The translations under genes and the position numbers were made by a program. Shown here one piece after another: positions 11,921 to 24,400 of a DNA stretch of 64,000 nt. A model generated the notes under the pieces. That model made no database searches. It had not been told where the DNA came from and saw nothing but the letters and a program-made list of their open reading frames with translations. Source of the stretch: Gordionus sp. m RMFG-2023 (Eukaryota; Nematomorpha; Gordioida; Chordodea; Parachordodidae); NCBI RefSeq assembly GCF_954871325.1, contig NC_088775.1:54227561-54291560 (forward strand), read 5' to 3'. Position 1 is the stretch's first letter. Each line of letters starts with the position of its first letter.

Positions 11921-13859
11921 AATGATACAAAAAATACTTATAATTCAAAATATATTATTAAAAAAGCCCTAAAAATTTTGTTAAGAGGATTATATAATCA
12001 AGCTCAAACTGAAACTATAATACTAATTGATTAGATTTAACATATTATAATAAAGAAATAATAGAATAGATATTTATTTTTCTTTTGGTGAAACATTGCT
12101 AAGTTTAATACAAATAACATTGAACTGGATGTTTTAATTATATTAAAGAAAGTCAAAATACATTATAAAGGCTTAATTATTAGTTATTACACTTCCATTT
12201 ATTATAAATACTCTTCTTTTGAAAATTAAACTAATATAATATTAATATTAAAAAATAAATGCCTAATTATTATATATAAATAACAAAACCAAGATTAACT
12301 CTTCATCAAATATTTTATTAATTATACTGTATCTAACAATTTATTTTTTTATAAAGAATCTGTATCTAGATTCTATTTCTGTAGGACCTGCTCAACTCAG
12401 AAATGTAATAAATTAAATTTAAACATGTTGACATTAAGATTATCAAATAAAAAAAATTTAAAATAATTACTTGTAAATGTCTCTTTAAGTACGAGGATGA
12501 TATTTTGGAAGATGATATTATCTTCTTACAGAGACGGCATTTGTGCTGATCATATTATAAGAGTTGCTTTCATCCATTTCACATAAAGTAAAATACTTAC
12601 GTAATTTTAAAAATGGTAAAAGATTCTCATTCTCACTTATATCTGCTGTTACATCAATAGTAGAAGCAATAGAATCTTCTAAATCTATAATGGACATTTA
12701 CATTTACCTATTAAAATAAATATTAATATATTAGTATAAATTTATATTAAATAACTTGTAAGAGCTCTAAATCGCGTAAAATTTAGGAAATGAATAAATA
12801 TATCTATAAAATAAATGGTGGAATGGAAGTTGATGAAATATGAAGATAGATAATTTTTTTTAAAATAATATTTTAATTTATTTTCAAAATTTTTATTTTA
12901 TTTATTGCTTTTTAAGTAAAAAATTAATTTTTGAAAGGATCGGGATCGAATTTTAAACAAAATGATCTCGATCTCTATCCTCAATTTAAGTCAGAATCAT
13001 AAATCTCGTAAAATTGACAAATTTGCGATCGAATCCAGGATCGTCGATCTCTTGATTCGATCTTTTAACAACTCTGTAGAGAATATATTAGTTAATATTT
13101 TAACAAAATTTTTTAATCAATGCTCTTGATAATAAATATATCAACAATTAGCATTCAATTATTTACCGCCATCTATTTATTTTTAATAAGAAATGATATT
13201 AAAAATTAATATTATTCATCCCACAATGTCTTTAAAAGATATTTTCTGATGTCCTTATCAATATTTTATAGTTTTCTGTAAAATATATAATTCGTTATAT
13301 TGGTAAAAATTACTTGATTGTCATATGATAATTTATAAAATTAGATATACTGTAAATCTATGACATATAATATTCCACTGTTTGTATTGTGCTTTAATTT
13401 TTTTTGTTTAATTTATGATTTAATTTTATCAATAGTTTTATAATTATATTATACTTTTATTAAGATAAATAAATTCAAATTACTCACTTTATGAAAAATT
13501 ATATTTGAAAATATTATTTATCAATTTTATGGATCTATTATTAATAATTATAAGACTTATCTTTGGCTTATATTGCATTTCTTAAAAGAAATTTTTGGTT
13601 CACTTTTTATATATATAAATGCTTTTTTCCAAAAATGTATACTATTATGATGTTATAAAAAAATATCAACTTTTACATTCTTTCTTTCAAATTATTATTT
13701 AAGATATATGCATACAATTTTGAGGGTCAGGAAGTGGGGAAAAGACTAAGGGGGATATTTTTTATTAGCTTAAAAGGATATTCACAAAAATAAATTTCTG
13801 AATGGGGGGGGGGAATTTCCCCTTGTCCATACCCCTGGCTACGCCTTTGAATGTCAACG

Positions 13860-14176
13860 TCAACATGAGCGGAAAGGGAAAAATGGATACAGCCATTTTT
13901 TATAAAGGGTTAGAAAGTAGGCATTTAATGGGGTAGGCTTGAAGGAGCATAAATTTATTGGGGGATTTTATTAAATTTTTAGACATAGGGCATAATCTAT
14001 TGCTGTAAAAATTATTAAATACTTTTATTATAGACCTATCATAATGATAGAATTATATTGCTAGACATCGACCAAATTTATATAATACATACGATCATAA
14101 TCATTATTTTTCAAATAAAACTTTTCTGGATTATTTTCTGCTATCTTTTTAAATATAAATCGATCACGATTCGGCC
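13860..14176. other. A+T-rich spacer, nothing recognised
   Basis: Short unique-looking stretch between the outer element of the first nest and the left long inverted arm. No gene, RNA or repeat end was recognised. Confidence 0.4.
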
Positions 14177-14660
14177 AACCCCTTTTAAAATAGTTAAAAA
14201 TTTCTGGAATTATTTTGATAGTTAAGAAAATGAGAAAGCCGTTTATATTAGCTCGCTAGCATACCTGGTTCCCAAGATATAGGGGCTCAAAGGTGAAAAA
14301 AAGAGCCACTTTGGAATCTGTAAAATTTTTAAAATGCTTATATCTCAAAACTATTTATAGTAAAATAATAAATAATATATAAGATTGTAGTTAAAAAGAA
14401 AATCTCTAAAGAGCTATCAAAAAACAATGAAGATTGACGCCAATTTAAGCCGTTAACTTCCGGTTTAGCTATTTTGCTTTACCTGTGTTTTTAAGCAAAA
14501 AAGGGAGTTTGTTTTAGTAATTTTTTTATTGCTTTTTATTTAGACACTTTTGCTAAATATATATACGATATCAAAACCTTGGCGACGCTATCGACTCCAA
14601 AAATTAAAAAAAAATAGATGGCGCTTTATGAAATTACATATTATTTTTAAAATTTTGCTG
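14177..14660 (+). repeat. Left long inverted arm
   Basis: Inverted counterpart of 21690-22166, with numerous substitutions and small indels, so fairly old. Contains 'gcatacctggttcccaagat' corresponding to 'atatctcaggaaccaggtgt' on the other arm. Confidence 0.7.
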
Positions 14661-15097
14661 CTAACTTATCAATAACCTCATATTTTCACTTTTTATACTA
14701 AAAATTTTAATTTTTATTAAATATACTAATTAAATTGAGGAGCAGTGGGCAAATGCCCATTAGACACTTAATAATGTAACAAATTTCCAATAATAAATAT
14801 CTTTCATATAATTTTTTTAATTTATAAGGTATCTAGAATTTCATCGAATTTTTCATCATTTGATGAAGATAATGGTATAAATTTAGTCGTTAAAACTTTT
14901 TTTTACTCTAGATATTTTTTTCTTCGAATATTTCTTTTCACATAAGGGTTTTCTTTTAAGGAGAGATTCCATAATTAAATGTTAGCCTCTTGATTAATTA
15001 TATGAGGGGGAGAATCAATATCTACATTGTCATTGAAGTATAAGGAATGTTTGCTAATTTTTGTCAGCAGGAAGAGCATATTAACATATCTAAATTG

Positions 15098-18000
15098 CAG
15101 TGGCGTCGCTAGGGGGCGGGCTCACAGGGGCTCGAGCCCCCTGAAAGATTTAAATAGCCCCCTGAAGCAAAAAAAATTTTTTTTAATGGCTCCTTATCCC
15201 CTTGAACTAAAAATAAATTTTTTTGATTGCCCACTGAAAATGATTTCTTTTATAATTCCATTAAGTAATATTTAAATATAATTTTATTATTTAGAAATTA
15301 ATAAGACTATTTAAATTTTTATTAAATGAATATTATTTTAATTATTAGATTAGATTAATACATATATATATTATATTTGTACTATGTCGCAATCGAATTC
15401 TGTATAAAAAATATAATATCAATAATTCACTAAATATTAATTTAGCTTTAACAGTTGAAGTTTAATTGACTTTTATTATTTAAATTATTATTTAACCCTA
15501 ATTAAATAAATATAATCATATATTATTTGAAAATTAACAAATTTAATATTGTAATTATCCGAGTTCAAAATTACTAATCAACTGTATATTTATTTTGAAA
15601 TTTTATCATCATATCTTAATAATATTTTCAAGGTCCAAATATGTATAAGAGATTTCTTTATAAAAAGTAAGTAAACATATAGTTTATAATCCTCTACTAT
15701 ATATAGTTGTTTATAAAATATTAGATATATAGAATTGATTATTAATAATATTTTTAAAATAAATTTGAATATTTATTCTACAAACATGTCTAGTTTGTAA
15801 ATTTTTTCTATCCTGTTTTATTTTTATTTTTACCCAATATTAAATTATCATTCATTTTTTTTTCATTTTTTTTGTTGTGTATAACATTCTCTCTAGGTAT
15901 CACCTTTATATTATAATATATAACCAGTTATTTTATTTTACAGCGTTTATTTTAAAATTATGAAGAAACAATCAGTTATTAACTTTTATTTTAAGTTAAA
16001 GTTAAACAAATGTCAAGCAACTTCACCTCTACAAACTACTAGTAATACTACATCAGAAATTTCAGAAACTGATTCTTCTCATAGTTAGTATAAATTTATA
16101 TTATTATTTCATGACTTATATGATATCGATATAGGGCAATACCTATATATTATTATTTCATATATATTTATTTTATATAAGATAAGAAACAGACATTTAT
16201 TATTAATATTATCATTTTTGTATAATAATTTTAATTATTAAAATAAATATATTCACTCATATTTCAAAATATGAATGAAACTAATAATCTAGAAAATAAT
16301 CTTCACTACACTCAGGAGGAGGAAGATGGTAAATAGTTTAAATTTAACCCAAATTTTCTATTTATATATTTTTGACAATATCAATAGGAGTAGGAGATTA
16401 TGGTGTTTCATCATTATATTTTGATTTTAAAACAAATAAAGACGAAGAAGAGACTCAATCATCTTCATCTAGCAGCTCAGTCTCTCATTGTCAAGAGGCA
16501 ACTAATATTATATTTTTTTGTTAATCTTTAAAGATATAATGTTTATGACCTTTTTCTAGTTTTTAATACTGAATATCTATAATTTTACTGATCAACTTTA
16601 CTGATAATCTTCATCAGGGTTGGGCACTACATTATAGCAAATACTTGTATCTTAAATACAAGATAAATTTTGTGTTTGTTCATTTTCAGCATGCCATTTC
16701 TTCCCCCTTATTTATGACCCTTTCCCTCATTACAATTTATTAATTATAATATTTTTAGAGTCAAAAAAGTCCCCTAATAGTTCAATTCAAATCTCATGTG
16801 ACCTTGGCCAGAATAAACCAAATCAAATTAAACAATTACGCGAAAAAAGATATCCATGGAAGGCAAAGATCATTTCAAAAATCATGGCATAGAGGCCGAG
16901 ACTGGTTGGAGTATAGTGTAGAGCTGACGCTGCCTTTTGTTTCATGTAGGAAATACTTGTGTAATCCAAGTGATGAATTTGGACAAACGGGATTCAGAAA
17001 TTGAAAATTGCGTTAGCTGCCAAAAAACACGATAGCTCAAAAGCTCATTTAAATTCAATTACAATATGGCATGATAAAAATCAAAATATAAACAAAGGTA
17101 CAGAAATAACTAAAATGTTGGGAGGTGATCAAATTAATCGTAATCAATATTATATTAAATCAATATTTGATTTGATGCTATTTCTTAGCATACAAGAGCT
17201 ACCTTTCCGTGGGACTGGTTCAACAAATATTACGGATATAATTTATTCTTCTGGACTATTTATAGCAATGTTTTCCTACACCATCCAAAAAGACCCTGAA
17301 TTAAATAAAATTATGAAATTTATACCCCAAAATGCCCAGTATACATCACCACAGATTCAAAATGAAGTAATATCCATTATGGCAGATATGGTGCTTGAAC
17401 ATATTTCAGACAAATATAATAAAAGCGAGATGACTTTTTTTTGTCTTAAGGCCGATGAGACAAAAGATGCTTCAGGTTGTGAAAATCTGAGCATAATAAT
17501 TCGCTATATTTTTTCTGGAGAAATCCAAGAAAATTTAATAGTCATTAATTTAGAGTGTCTTTCTGCTGAAAGCATTACAGATTGCATTTTAAAGCAACTT
17601 AATGATCTAAATATTAATTCAGCTAATATAATAAGCCAGGCATATGATGGTGCAAACGTTATGCCGAAATGGAGGAGTGCAAACACTTCTTCAAAAAAAA
17701 ATTAATAAAAATGTTCCTTTTATACATTGCTACAACCACAAGTTGCATCTTGTGGTTCAAAATTGGTATAATAATATTGTTATTATTTCTAATTTTTTTA
17801 ATTTATCAAATGCATTGTATAATTTTTTCAGGCGTTTTAACGTATCCTGTAAATATACAGGCCACACCCTTAAGAGACTTTTAGACCAGAGGTTGACTGG
17901 TCATTTGGAAACATCTCGCATTATTTATGAGAATTTTGAGGCTATTGGTGAAGTATTATTTTACTTTTCTAATAGAACTCTTAATTCAGAGGTTTCAATT

Positions 18001-19128
18001 CATGATTCAGTCAGCCTCTGGTCTTTTATCTCAATGTATTAATATAAATTGCATTATTTTAGCCATCATAATTTATGAGATATTAATTACAATAGATCCA
18101 CTAAATAAGTATCTACAATCAGTAGGTACTAATCTAGTGGGTGCTAAAAATTGTATTGATTCTACTATCAATATATTAAAAAATAAAAGAAGTGATAATT
18201 CTTTTGCTTTGATTATAATTAAGGCTGAAAAACTTTTATCAAAATTTAATCTTACTCCCCAAAAATCATCACGGGTACGTAAAACGCCTAAAAATTTCCA
18301 AGATTTTTTAGTTGATAGCAAACTAGAATTCGATTGTGAAAAAGACTCCAATTGGAGTTCTTTAAAAAGGATATATTATGAAATTATAGATAACTTTGTG
18401 GATCGTTTTTTAGACCGATTTACAGAAGATGATTTTAATCTTTTAATACATTGTCCCCCCTTGACCCTGATTATTTTTTATCAGATAAAATGGCCCCATT
18501 AAAATCCCTGTTAAACTTAAATATGGAAACACTACATCATGAAATGAAGATAGCAAAAGGATTGCTAGCTTCGGAAGCTAAAGAAAATCATAATTTTGAA
18601 AATATCTTACATATTATGTATAAAAAAATATAAACATGCATTTAAAGAATTATATAAATGCTAATCAGCAGCGATAATCATTGGGATATCAACGGCTTCT
18701 TGTGAGGCCTCGTTCTCTACATTAAAGAGAGTTTTATCGAGCAGTAGAGAGTCTATGAAGGATAAACGTAAACATTTAGTATTAATGGCGTATGAAAAGA
18801 ATAACGCAGAATTTATCTTTTAGTTCATTTATATTAAAATTTAAAAATAAAAATCGCCGTATTCTATTATAGTAATATTTTGTTTTGTATATGCATATTA
18901 TAGTATTATTTTGTTTTGTATATTCATATTATAGTATTATTTTGTTATTAAATTTTTAATAAAAATAGGAAAAAATTTATATGAATGCGTAATTATTTGT
19001 ATAATTTTAAAAAAGTATAATATATTAATATAAAACCCGGCCGAAGACCGGGCAGAAGCGGGCCGAAGGCCCCAATAAAAATTTTTTAGTTGAGCCCCCT
19101 TAGATTGCGAAGGCTAGCGACGTCCCTG
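15098..19128 (+). mobile_element. hAT-2 DNA transposon (TTF/ZMYM-type)
   Basis: Left end CAGTGGCGTCGCTAGGGGGC; right end, read inward, CAGGGACGTCGCTAGCC. An exact 8-base target duplication CTAAATTG lies at 15090-15097 and 19129-19136. Length is about 4.03 kb. Both ends carry GC-rich inverted segments (GGCTCGAGCCCCCTGA near 15130; cccggccgaagaccggg near 19035) that stand out from the A+T-rich surroundings. The transposase is on the plus strand. Confidence 0.92.
15961..18823 (+). pseudogene. hAT-2 transposase, TTF-type zinc finger and dimerisation domain
   Basis: Exon-like pieces: 15961-16084, starting MKKQSVINFYFKLKL, the typical start of this hAT group; 16271-about 16330 (MNETNNLENNLHYTQEEEDG followed by a GT donor); about 16390-16520. 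The TTF/DUF4371-like region follows at 16798-17070 (FQKSWHRGRDWLEYSVE; GFRNW-type end, then KHDSSKAHLNS). The catalytic region is at 17001-17705 (LKADETKDASGCENLSIIIR; QAYDGANVM) and the C-terminal dimerisation motif at about 18690-18823 (SCEASFSTLKRVLSSSRESM). The main coding body changes frame at about 17000, 17690, 18030 and 18480, so at least four frameshifts separate blocks. Non-functional copy; family assignment is firm. Confidence 0.85.
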
Positions 19129-19228
19129 CTAAATTGAATGGTATATATTTTTGGGTCATCCAGGGTAGAATCTTTCTTAGATTCTCGCGATAATAAGCAT
19201 GTCTCTATAGATTAAATGGATTGCATCA

Positions 19229-21243
19229 CAGGGGTGTCGCTAGCCTTTACAATCTCAGGGGGCTCAACAAAAAAAAATTATATGGGGGGCGAAGCCCCCC
19301 ATACCCTCTATTTGTTTTTGCCGGCCTTCGGCCGGGTTTTATATTAATATATTATACTTTTTAAAAATTTGCCAACATGAATGATTATTCTGAATTCCAT
19401 ATTTTGTCATTTATTATATTATGAATACAAAATAAACTAGCATATAAATAATTAAAACAATATAAGACATTTCTAAAAATATTATTTTTTAATATAAAAT
19501 CTATTTATTACAGTATAAAATATTTTCGATTGCTGATATAAATTTTGCGTCTAAAAAATTACAAGAGATAAAAAAGGTTAATTAATTTATACATATGCCT
19601 CAATTGATAATGGTTTTTAAAAACTATTATAAAATTAGCAACTTACAAAGGTCAAGAAACTAATATAACACTTTGTTACCATTTTTAGACAATGTTTTAT
19701 AGAATGGACAAATAAGGAATAATTTATAAGCCTAACCAAATCAACAATTCTTGGAGAAGAGAATATAAACGACCAATCCAAATCATAAAACTATATGTTG
19801 GTTAGAGCTTCCTCTTAAATGACATGATGGAAGCTAGATAAGTAACTGAGAAAAAAATTGTGAGATATTAAATTTCTAAAAGATTATCTTCCATTTTTAG
19901 TGATATATAAACAACTACACAGTTGATCATTATTGCTTATAAAATATGCAATCATATGCTCTCAGCAGCTTTAATAAAAATCTTAAATTACATAGCCACA
20001 CAAATAATAGATGCTGGTTAATTTGCAATCCTAGCCATGAAACTCACTATATTAACTTATATCAGAATTTATTATGCTAGATAAATTGATAAAACAAAAA
20101 CACTAAAATTTTTTAGAAGGAATTATGCAAATGTATTGAAGTCTTAAATTATTTTCAAGGCATGGATGCCATGTTAGAAATGAAACATTTTGTAACTATA
20201 AAATAAGAACCAGAGTGATATGATATGATAAAAAAATTAATTAAATTTATATATTATTGTCGTACCACCTCTAGTTGGTATATTATATCAATAGTAGTAG
20301 TTTGTAATAATATCAAAAATATACTAGTATTAAAAATTTAACTCAAACTGTTTTCCAAATAAGAAAAAAATAGCTTTCCTAAAAACACGTAAAAAAGAGA
20401 AGAAAAGTTATCTAATTTATTACATCCATTCTGGAATAAATAATATGTTAAATTTTAAAAAAAATTTCTAAATAAATAGATGGCGTTAAATATTTATAGG
20501 CAAATTATTACTTATATTTATTATCAAAAGCATTTATTAATAAAATTTATTAAAATATTAACTGTAATATATTATATAACTTTCTCTGTAAAAGTAGTAT
20601 TTAACCTAATCTTTTATAACCAATTATATCTAATACTGGATTATAAACTATATGTTTACTTACTTTTTATAAATAAATCTCTTATACTTATTGATTTGGA
20701 CTATGAAAATAATTTAGGAAGAGGCATGTTAAATAAATTTAAATAAAAATAATATAGTTGATTAGTGATTTTGAACTCGGCTAATTACAATATTAAATTT
20801 GTTAATTTTCAATTAATATTTATTTAATTAGGGTTATAACATAATTTAAATAATAAAAGTCAATAAAGCTTCAACTGTTAATGCTAAATTAATATTTAGT
20901 GAGTGATATTAATATTTAGTGAGTGATATTAATATTCTATTTTTAACACAGAATTTGATTGCAAGCTGACATAGTAAAAATATAATTTATAAGTATTAAT
21001 CTAATATAATAATTAAAATAGTATTCATTTAAGAATAATTTAGATAGACTTATTAATTTTTAAATAATAAAATTAAATCTATATATTACTCAATAGAATT
21101 ATAAAAGAAATCATTCAGTGGGCAATCAAAAAAAATTATTTTTAGTTCAAAGGGATATTAAGAAGCCATTAAAAAAAAATTTGCTTCAGGGGGCTATTCA
21201 AATTTTTCAGGGGGCTCGAGCCCTTGCGCGCCTCCCCCCCCTA
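19229..21243 (-). mobile_element. hAT-2-related non-autonomous copy, inverted
   Basis: The left end CAGGGGTGTCGCTAGCCTTT matches the 3' end of hAT-2. The right end is the inverted match of the hAT-2 5' end: 'tgcttcagggggctattcaa', 'cagggggctcgagccc' and the A+T-rich stretch inside at 20620-20700 correspond to 15098-15250 and 15640-15760. No transposase remains. The outermost bases of the right end are altered, so no target duplication was found. Only 100 bases separate it from hAT-2, in opposite orientation. Confidence 0.8.
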
Positions 21244-21689
21244 GACATTTTAATATTTGGTACATCCATCTGTGATATAGATAAAATTTTAATTGATCTG
21301 CACCTAGAATATATGTTTTTGCACTCTCCAAATCCATAATGTTATTGGTAGACGGACGATAAAATAATAAGCTGCAGACTGGTTAAATTATTTAAAATTT
21401 ATCTGAACGGACAAGTTAAAAATATTAAAAGAAAGAGAGATCGTTTTAAACATTTTATTTTGTAAAATATAATCGATAATATGCCTAATAAAATATTCGT
21501 TTTTACTGCAACTGTTATACATTATCGAGCTAATAAGTCACTATAGTAGCAAAATAGAGGTCCAAAACATGTTAAGCTTTCTAAGAATGGTGGGAGGGAG
21601 ACGGGTGGCGGAACTGGAAAATTTTATCACATTTCTTATAAAGTATCAATATTTTCATTTTCCTTAAGAATAATATTTTTCAACCATTA

Positions 21690-22166
21690 GTGCCATCTAC
21701 TTTTTTCTTCAATTTTTGGTAAAAATGTATATTTCGGAAACGTCGAGCTTCGCCAAGGTTTTGACATCGTATATATATTTATAAAAGGTGTCTAAATAAA
21801 AAGAAAAAATAAAATTTCGATAACAAACTCCCCTTTTTGTTTAAAAATACAGGTAAAATAAAACAATATAGGTAAACCGGAAGTTAAAGACTCAAATTGG
21901 CGCCAGTTTTTATTATTTATTTGATAGCCCTTTAGAGATTCTATTTACCTACAATATGATATATTTTTTTACTATAAGTAGTTTTTGAGATATAAGCATT
22001 TAAATATTTTACAGATTCCAAAGTAGCTCGTTTTTGCACTTTTGAACCCCCTATATCTCAGGAACCAGGTGTGCTAGCGAGCTAAAATAAACGGTTTTCT
22101 TATTTATATACCTATCTAAATAGTTCCAGAAATTATTAACAATTTTAAAAGGGGTTTGCTGAAAAT
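21690..22166 (-). repeat. Right long inverted arm
   Basis: Inverted counterpart of 14177-14660. Similarity may extend outward weakly to the GATCA motifs at about 14159 and 22177 and to 'gacatggaatggcccc' near 22189-22204. Confidence 0.7.
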
Positions 22167-23440
22167 GTGTTTTTTTTGATCAATTTGACATGGAATGGCC
22201 CCTAACTCAAATTCGCCAAATAATATACTATAATAATTCATTTTATTCATTATAAATAAGGTTTTTATAAAAATTATTCATGTTCTAAATAATAACTCTT
22301 TTACATTCACTTTTTGGTAGTTGGCAATAGAGTATTGTTAAATTTGAAATGTATTGTGAGAGTACCATTATAATTAGAAATTTTAATAATAGGCATAAGT
22401 TTTTGAGGGAGATGGTGGTGGGGGGGGGGTGTTGCTTCTTAAGAATATCCTCTCATTATTTAGTTGGCTAATGAGAGGATATTTTTTAAGGTCAATGGCT
22501 TCTTGTAGTAATTGGAGATTTAATTTCCCACATAACACTCTAGGGAATGACAATCATCATCTAGATGATTATTTCAGAAAGAGCTATCGATGCATTATTA
22601 TATGGGAGATAAAAGACCTACGCTAAATGACCTATTAGCAAGAAATAAAAAAAATATTTTTATTATTTATACGCATTTTCAGAGTCGATAAAAAGTTAAG
22701 AAGATTTATTAACGAAGTTAATTTCCCGTCTAATATTTTTTTGGTCAAGAAAATGGATATATAGATAACATCGTGAAAGGTTAATAGTAAATTATATAGA
22801 AAAGACATACAATTACAAAGAAAACCAAATAAATAAAAAGTTAAAATGCTACAACATATGTTGGTTATCAAGTACAAGACCTTTATTTCAAAAACTTTGT
22901 TGACACAAAAATAGTTCTTACCAAAGGTAAATTGTTGATATAAACAAATTTATAAACCTTTTTAATTAGATGATAAAACAACTTTATGCCTTTTGAAGGA
23001 TCTTCAAGTGGACCTAGTCGAGTTTGTACACTCAGATTCAAAGTTAAAAAATTGCAAATATTAATTGAGATTGATTTTTTATTTATATTTAAACTTGTAT
23101 TGATATTTTATTTGATATTATTTGAACATAACCTATTTAATATGTTACGATTATTTTAGCCTGTACCCTTGTTTTTGTAATATATATATACCTCATTGTT
23201 AGTTATTTTATTAGTTAGATAATATGATAAAAAATACGTTTTATTAATATAAAGAATTTTTAGTACCGAATCCATAGTTATCGTTATATAACAGTAAGAT
23301 TTTGTAATTAACAGTTAATTGTAATTCTTATAAATAGTGAATTAATTTAATTTTTTTAAATATTTAAAACCATAGATGACTCACTCGTTAAAATTATTCA
23401 ACATATATTAAACATTTTTATAAAACTATCTGTATTTTGA
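22167..23440. other. Intergenic stretch with one strong hairpin
   Basis: About 1.3 kb without a recognised gene. It holds a run of about ten G at 22420-22430, a perfect 15-base inverted repeat at 22444-22483, and a possible short plus-strand frame after it (22484-22626) that I cannot identify. Confidence 0.4.
22444..22483. repeat. Perfect 15-bp stem, 10-base loop hairpin
   Basis: AATATCCTCTCATTA at 22444-22458 and TAATGAGAGGATATT at 22469-22483 are exact reverse complements around a 10-base loop. It directly follows a poly-G tract. It could be a small foldback transposon remnant or a structured RNA; no flanking duplication was identified. Confidence 0.7.
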
Positions 23441-23789
23441 GGTAATATCATGCTTCTCGCTTAAATTCAAAAAAGAAAGTTCCCCAAAATATTGAAAGGA
23501 TGGTAACTACTCCATCAGAGTTGGATACAATTGAAACAAATAGGAATTGCTTTTACAGGTAATCTAAAATTTATAAAAAATTTTGCCTTATTATATTGGT
23601 TCATATTTTATTTTTTAAATTATGATTGTATTTTTTTTACTAATATCATATGGATATGGTTTTGTTTCTTTCATTACCTTAAATTTTATTGATTATGTCC
23701 CATATTAATTCAGAACATTATTTTTTTTTAAATTTAAATACGTTACTATTTCTAAAAATCAATCATAAAAAAATAATTAGATGTATAAG

Positions 23790-24400
23790 TAGTGTTGTTA
23801 AACGACTCAGCCGAGTCGACTTAACTACGACTCAAGTCGAGTTTTTAGTCAAAAAATCGACTCAAACTCAAGTCGAGTTTTGAGTCGATAAGTCGACTTG
23901 TTTTTACGACTCGAGTTATGAACTTGAGTCGTGAACTCAAGTCGCGATTCGAGTGTCGCGACTTAAATTATGAACTTAAGTCGTGAATTAAAGTCGACTC
24001 AAGTTGTGAACTCATATCTATATACTTGAGTCCACTAGAGGACGAATAATAGTTTTATGAACTTGAGTCGACTAGAGGACGAATACTTTTATAAACTTGA
24101 GGAGACGACTAGAGGACGAATATTTCAAATTAATTATTAAATAAGATATAATTTTTTTATTTTAGACTTCCTACTTGAGTCGTAAATAGATATACTTGAG
24201 TCAATTAGAGGACGAATAGTTATATAAATTTGATCTACTAGACTCTAATATATTTCAAATTAGTTATTTTTAATTACGATATTTTTGTTTTCAAAATTTA
24301 AAATTAGATAGTCGAGTAATCATGACTCCGTGTCGAAGTATCAATAACTCGAATCATTTTTACTACTTGAGTTCTGAACTTGACTCGTGAACTCAATAAA
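23790..24400. repeat. hAT-3 left subterminal palindromic repeats
   Basis: Dense repeats of GACTCAAGTCGAG, ACGACTCGAGT, AACTTGAGTCG and GTCGACTC. These are variants of one 10-12 base palindrome built on ACTCGAGT/GTCGAC. In hAT families such arrays bind transposase; that role is inferred here. The same code appears at 27225-27385. Confidence 0.85.

Larger units (their letters stand above)
2272..12697 (-). pseudogene. hAT-1 transposase (split and decayed)
   Basis: hAT-family transposase. A likely start at 12697 gives MSIIDLEDSIASTIDVTADI and continues to about 12530. The N-terminal core is at about 11080-11230 (FIIDTFQPLSLVDDPSF). The catalytic region follows at 3764-4063 (FIGLTAHWLDPLTF, then VTDNGINFVKAF), then 3249-3554 (APNKTRWNSYYQSMKLI), and the C-terminal dimerisation motif is at 2272-2541 (NTPLPSSAPVELLFS). 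The order and strand are collinear with hAT transposases. The gene is split between 4137 and 11083 by the Gypsy element and the pieces are in different frames, so it is not functional. The 2542-3248 gap may include an intron or decayed sequence. Its closest relative in the window is hAT-6 (TRWNSFYISVKLID; MTAHWLHPD). Confidence 0.85.
1973..13075 (-). mobile_element. hAT-1 DNA transposon, interrupted by a Gypsy element
   Basis: Left end CAGGCTTGTTAACCGATC; right end, read inward on the minus strand, CAGAGTTGTTAAAAGATCG. Both fit the CAG..TTGTTAA type of hAT terminus. An 8-base duplication TAGAGAAT lies just outside both ends (1965-1972 and about 13076-13083). GATCGAATCC/GGGATCGAAT-type motifs are repeated beneath both ends (1985-2030, 12935-13070). 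Without the Gypsy insertion the element is about 4.2 kb, a normal hAT length. The transposase lies on the minus strand. About 210-225 bases are tandemly duplicated at 11485-11920 within it. Confidence 0.9.
1571..13847. mobile_element. Outer non-autonomous terminal-repeat transposon hosting hAT-1
   Basis: The two ends are inverted: AGGCGTAGCCA at 1571 and TGGCTACGCCT ending at 13847, each followed inward by a run of about ten G (or C on the other end). Removing the nested hAT-1 leaves about 1.17 kb with no coding sequence. The left interior (about 1840-1935) resembles 15600-15780 inside hAT-2, including 'ttataaaaagtaagta', so this is probably a deleted relative of that hAT group. A GC-rich segment near 1620-1670 (cttcgccccagacc, gggccttcgacc) matches the GC-rich internal segments of other hAT elements here. 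No target duplication could be seen, so the superfamily is inferred. Confidence 0.6.
14177..22166. mobile_element. Element or palindrome with ~480-bp inverted arms
   Basis: The left arm (about 14177-14660) and right arm (about 21690-22166) are inverted copies. Shared landmarks are AACCCCTTTTAAAA at the outer side, TTAGCTCGCTAGCA/TGCTAGCGAGCTAA, the 'accggaagtt' region, 'ccaaggttttgacatcgtat' type sequence and a 'gatggcgc/ggcact' motif at the inner side. Between the arms are two hAT insertions plus about 1 kb of other sequence. A minus-strand stretch across about 14870-15090 and 19137-19228 reads as possible coding sequence (IDSPPHIINQEANI) but was not recognised. Long terminal repeats of this size occur in several DNA transposon groups; superfamily and target duplication are undetermined. 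Confidence 0.55.

Noticed and set aside
15027-15275. Frame beginning in the hAT-2 flank and reading through its left end
   Set aside because: Runs through the CAGTGGCGTCGC terminal repeat, so it is translated transposon end, not a gene.
20480-20746. 88-codon plus-strand frame, hydrophobic
   Set aside because: The segment is the inverted equivalent of non-coding hAT-2 sequence at 15640-15760; composition artefact.
23800-24400. CRISPR-like regularly spaced repeats
   Set aside because: Spacing is irregular, units are short palindromes without unique spacers, and the block sits beneath a hAT end; these are subterminal transposon repeats.
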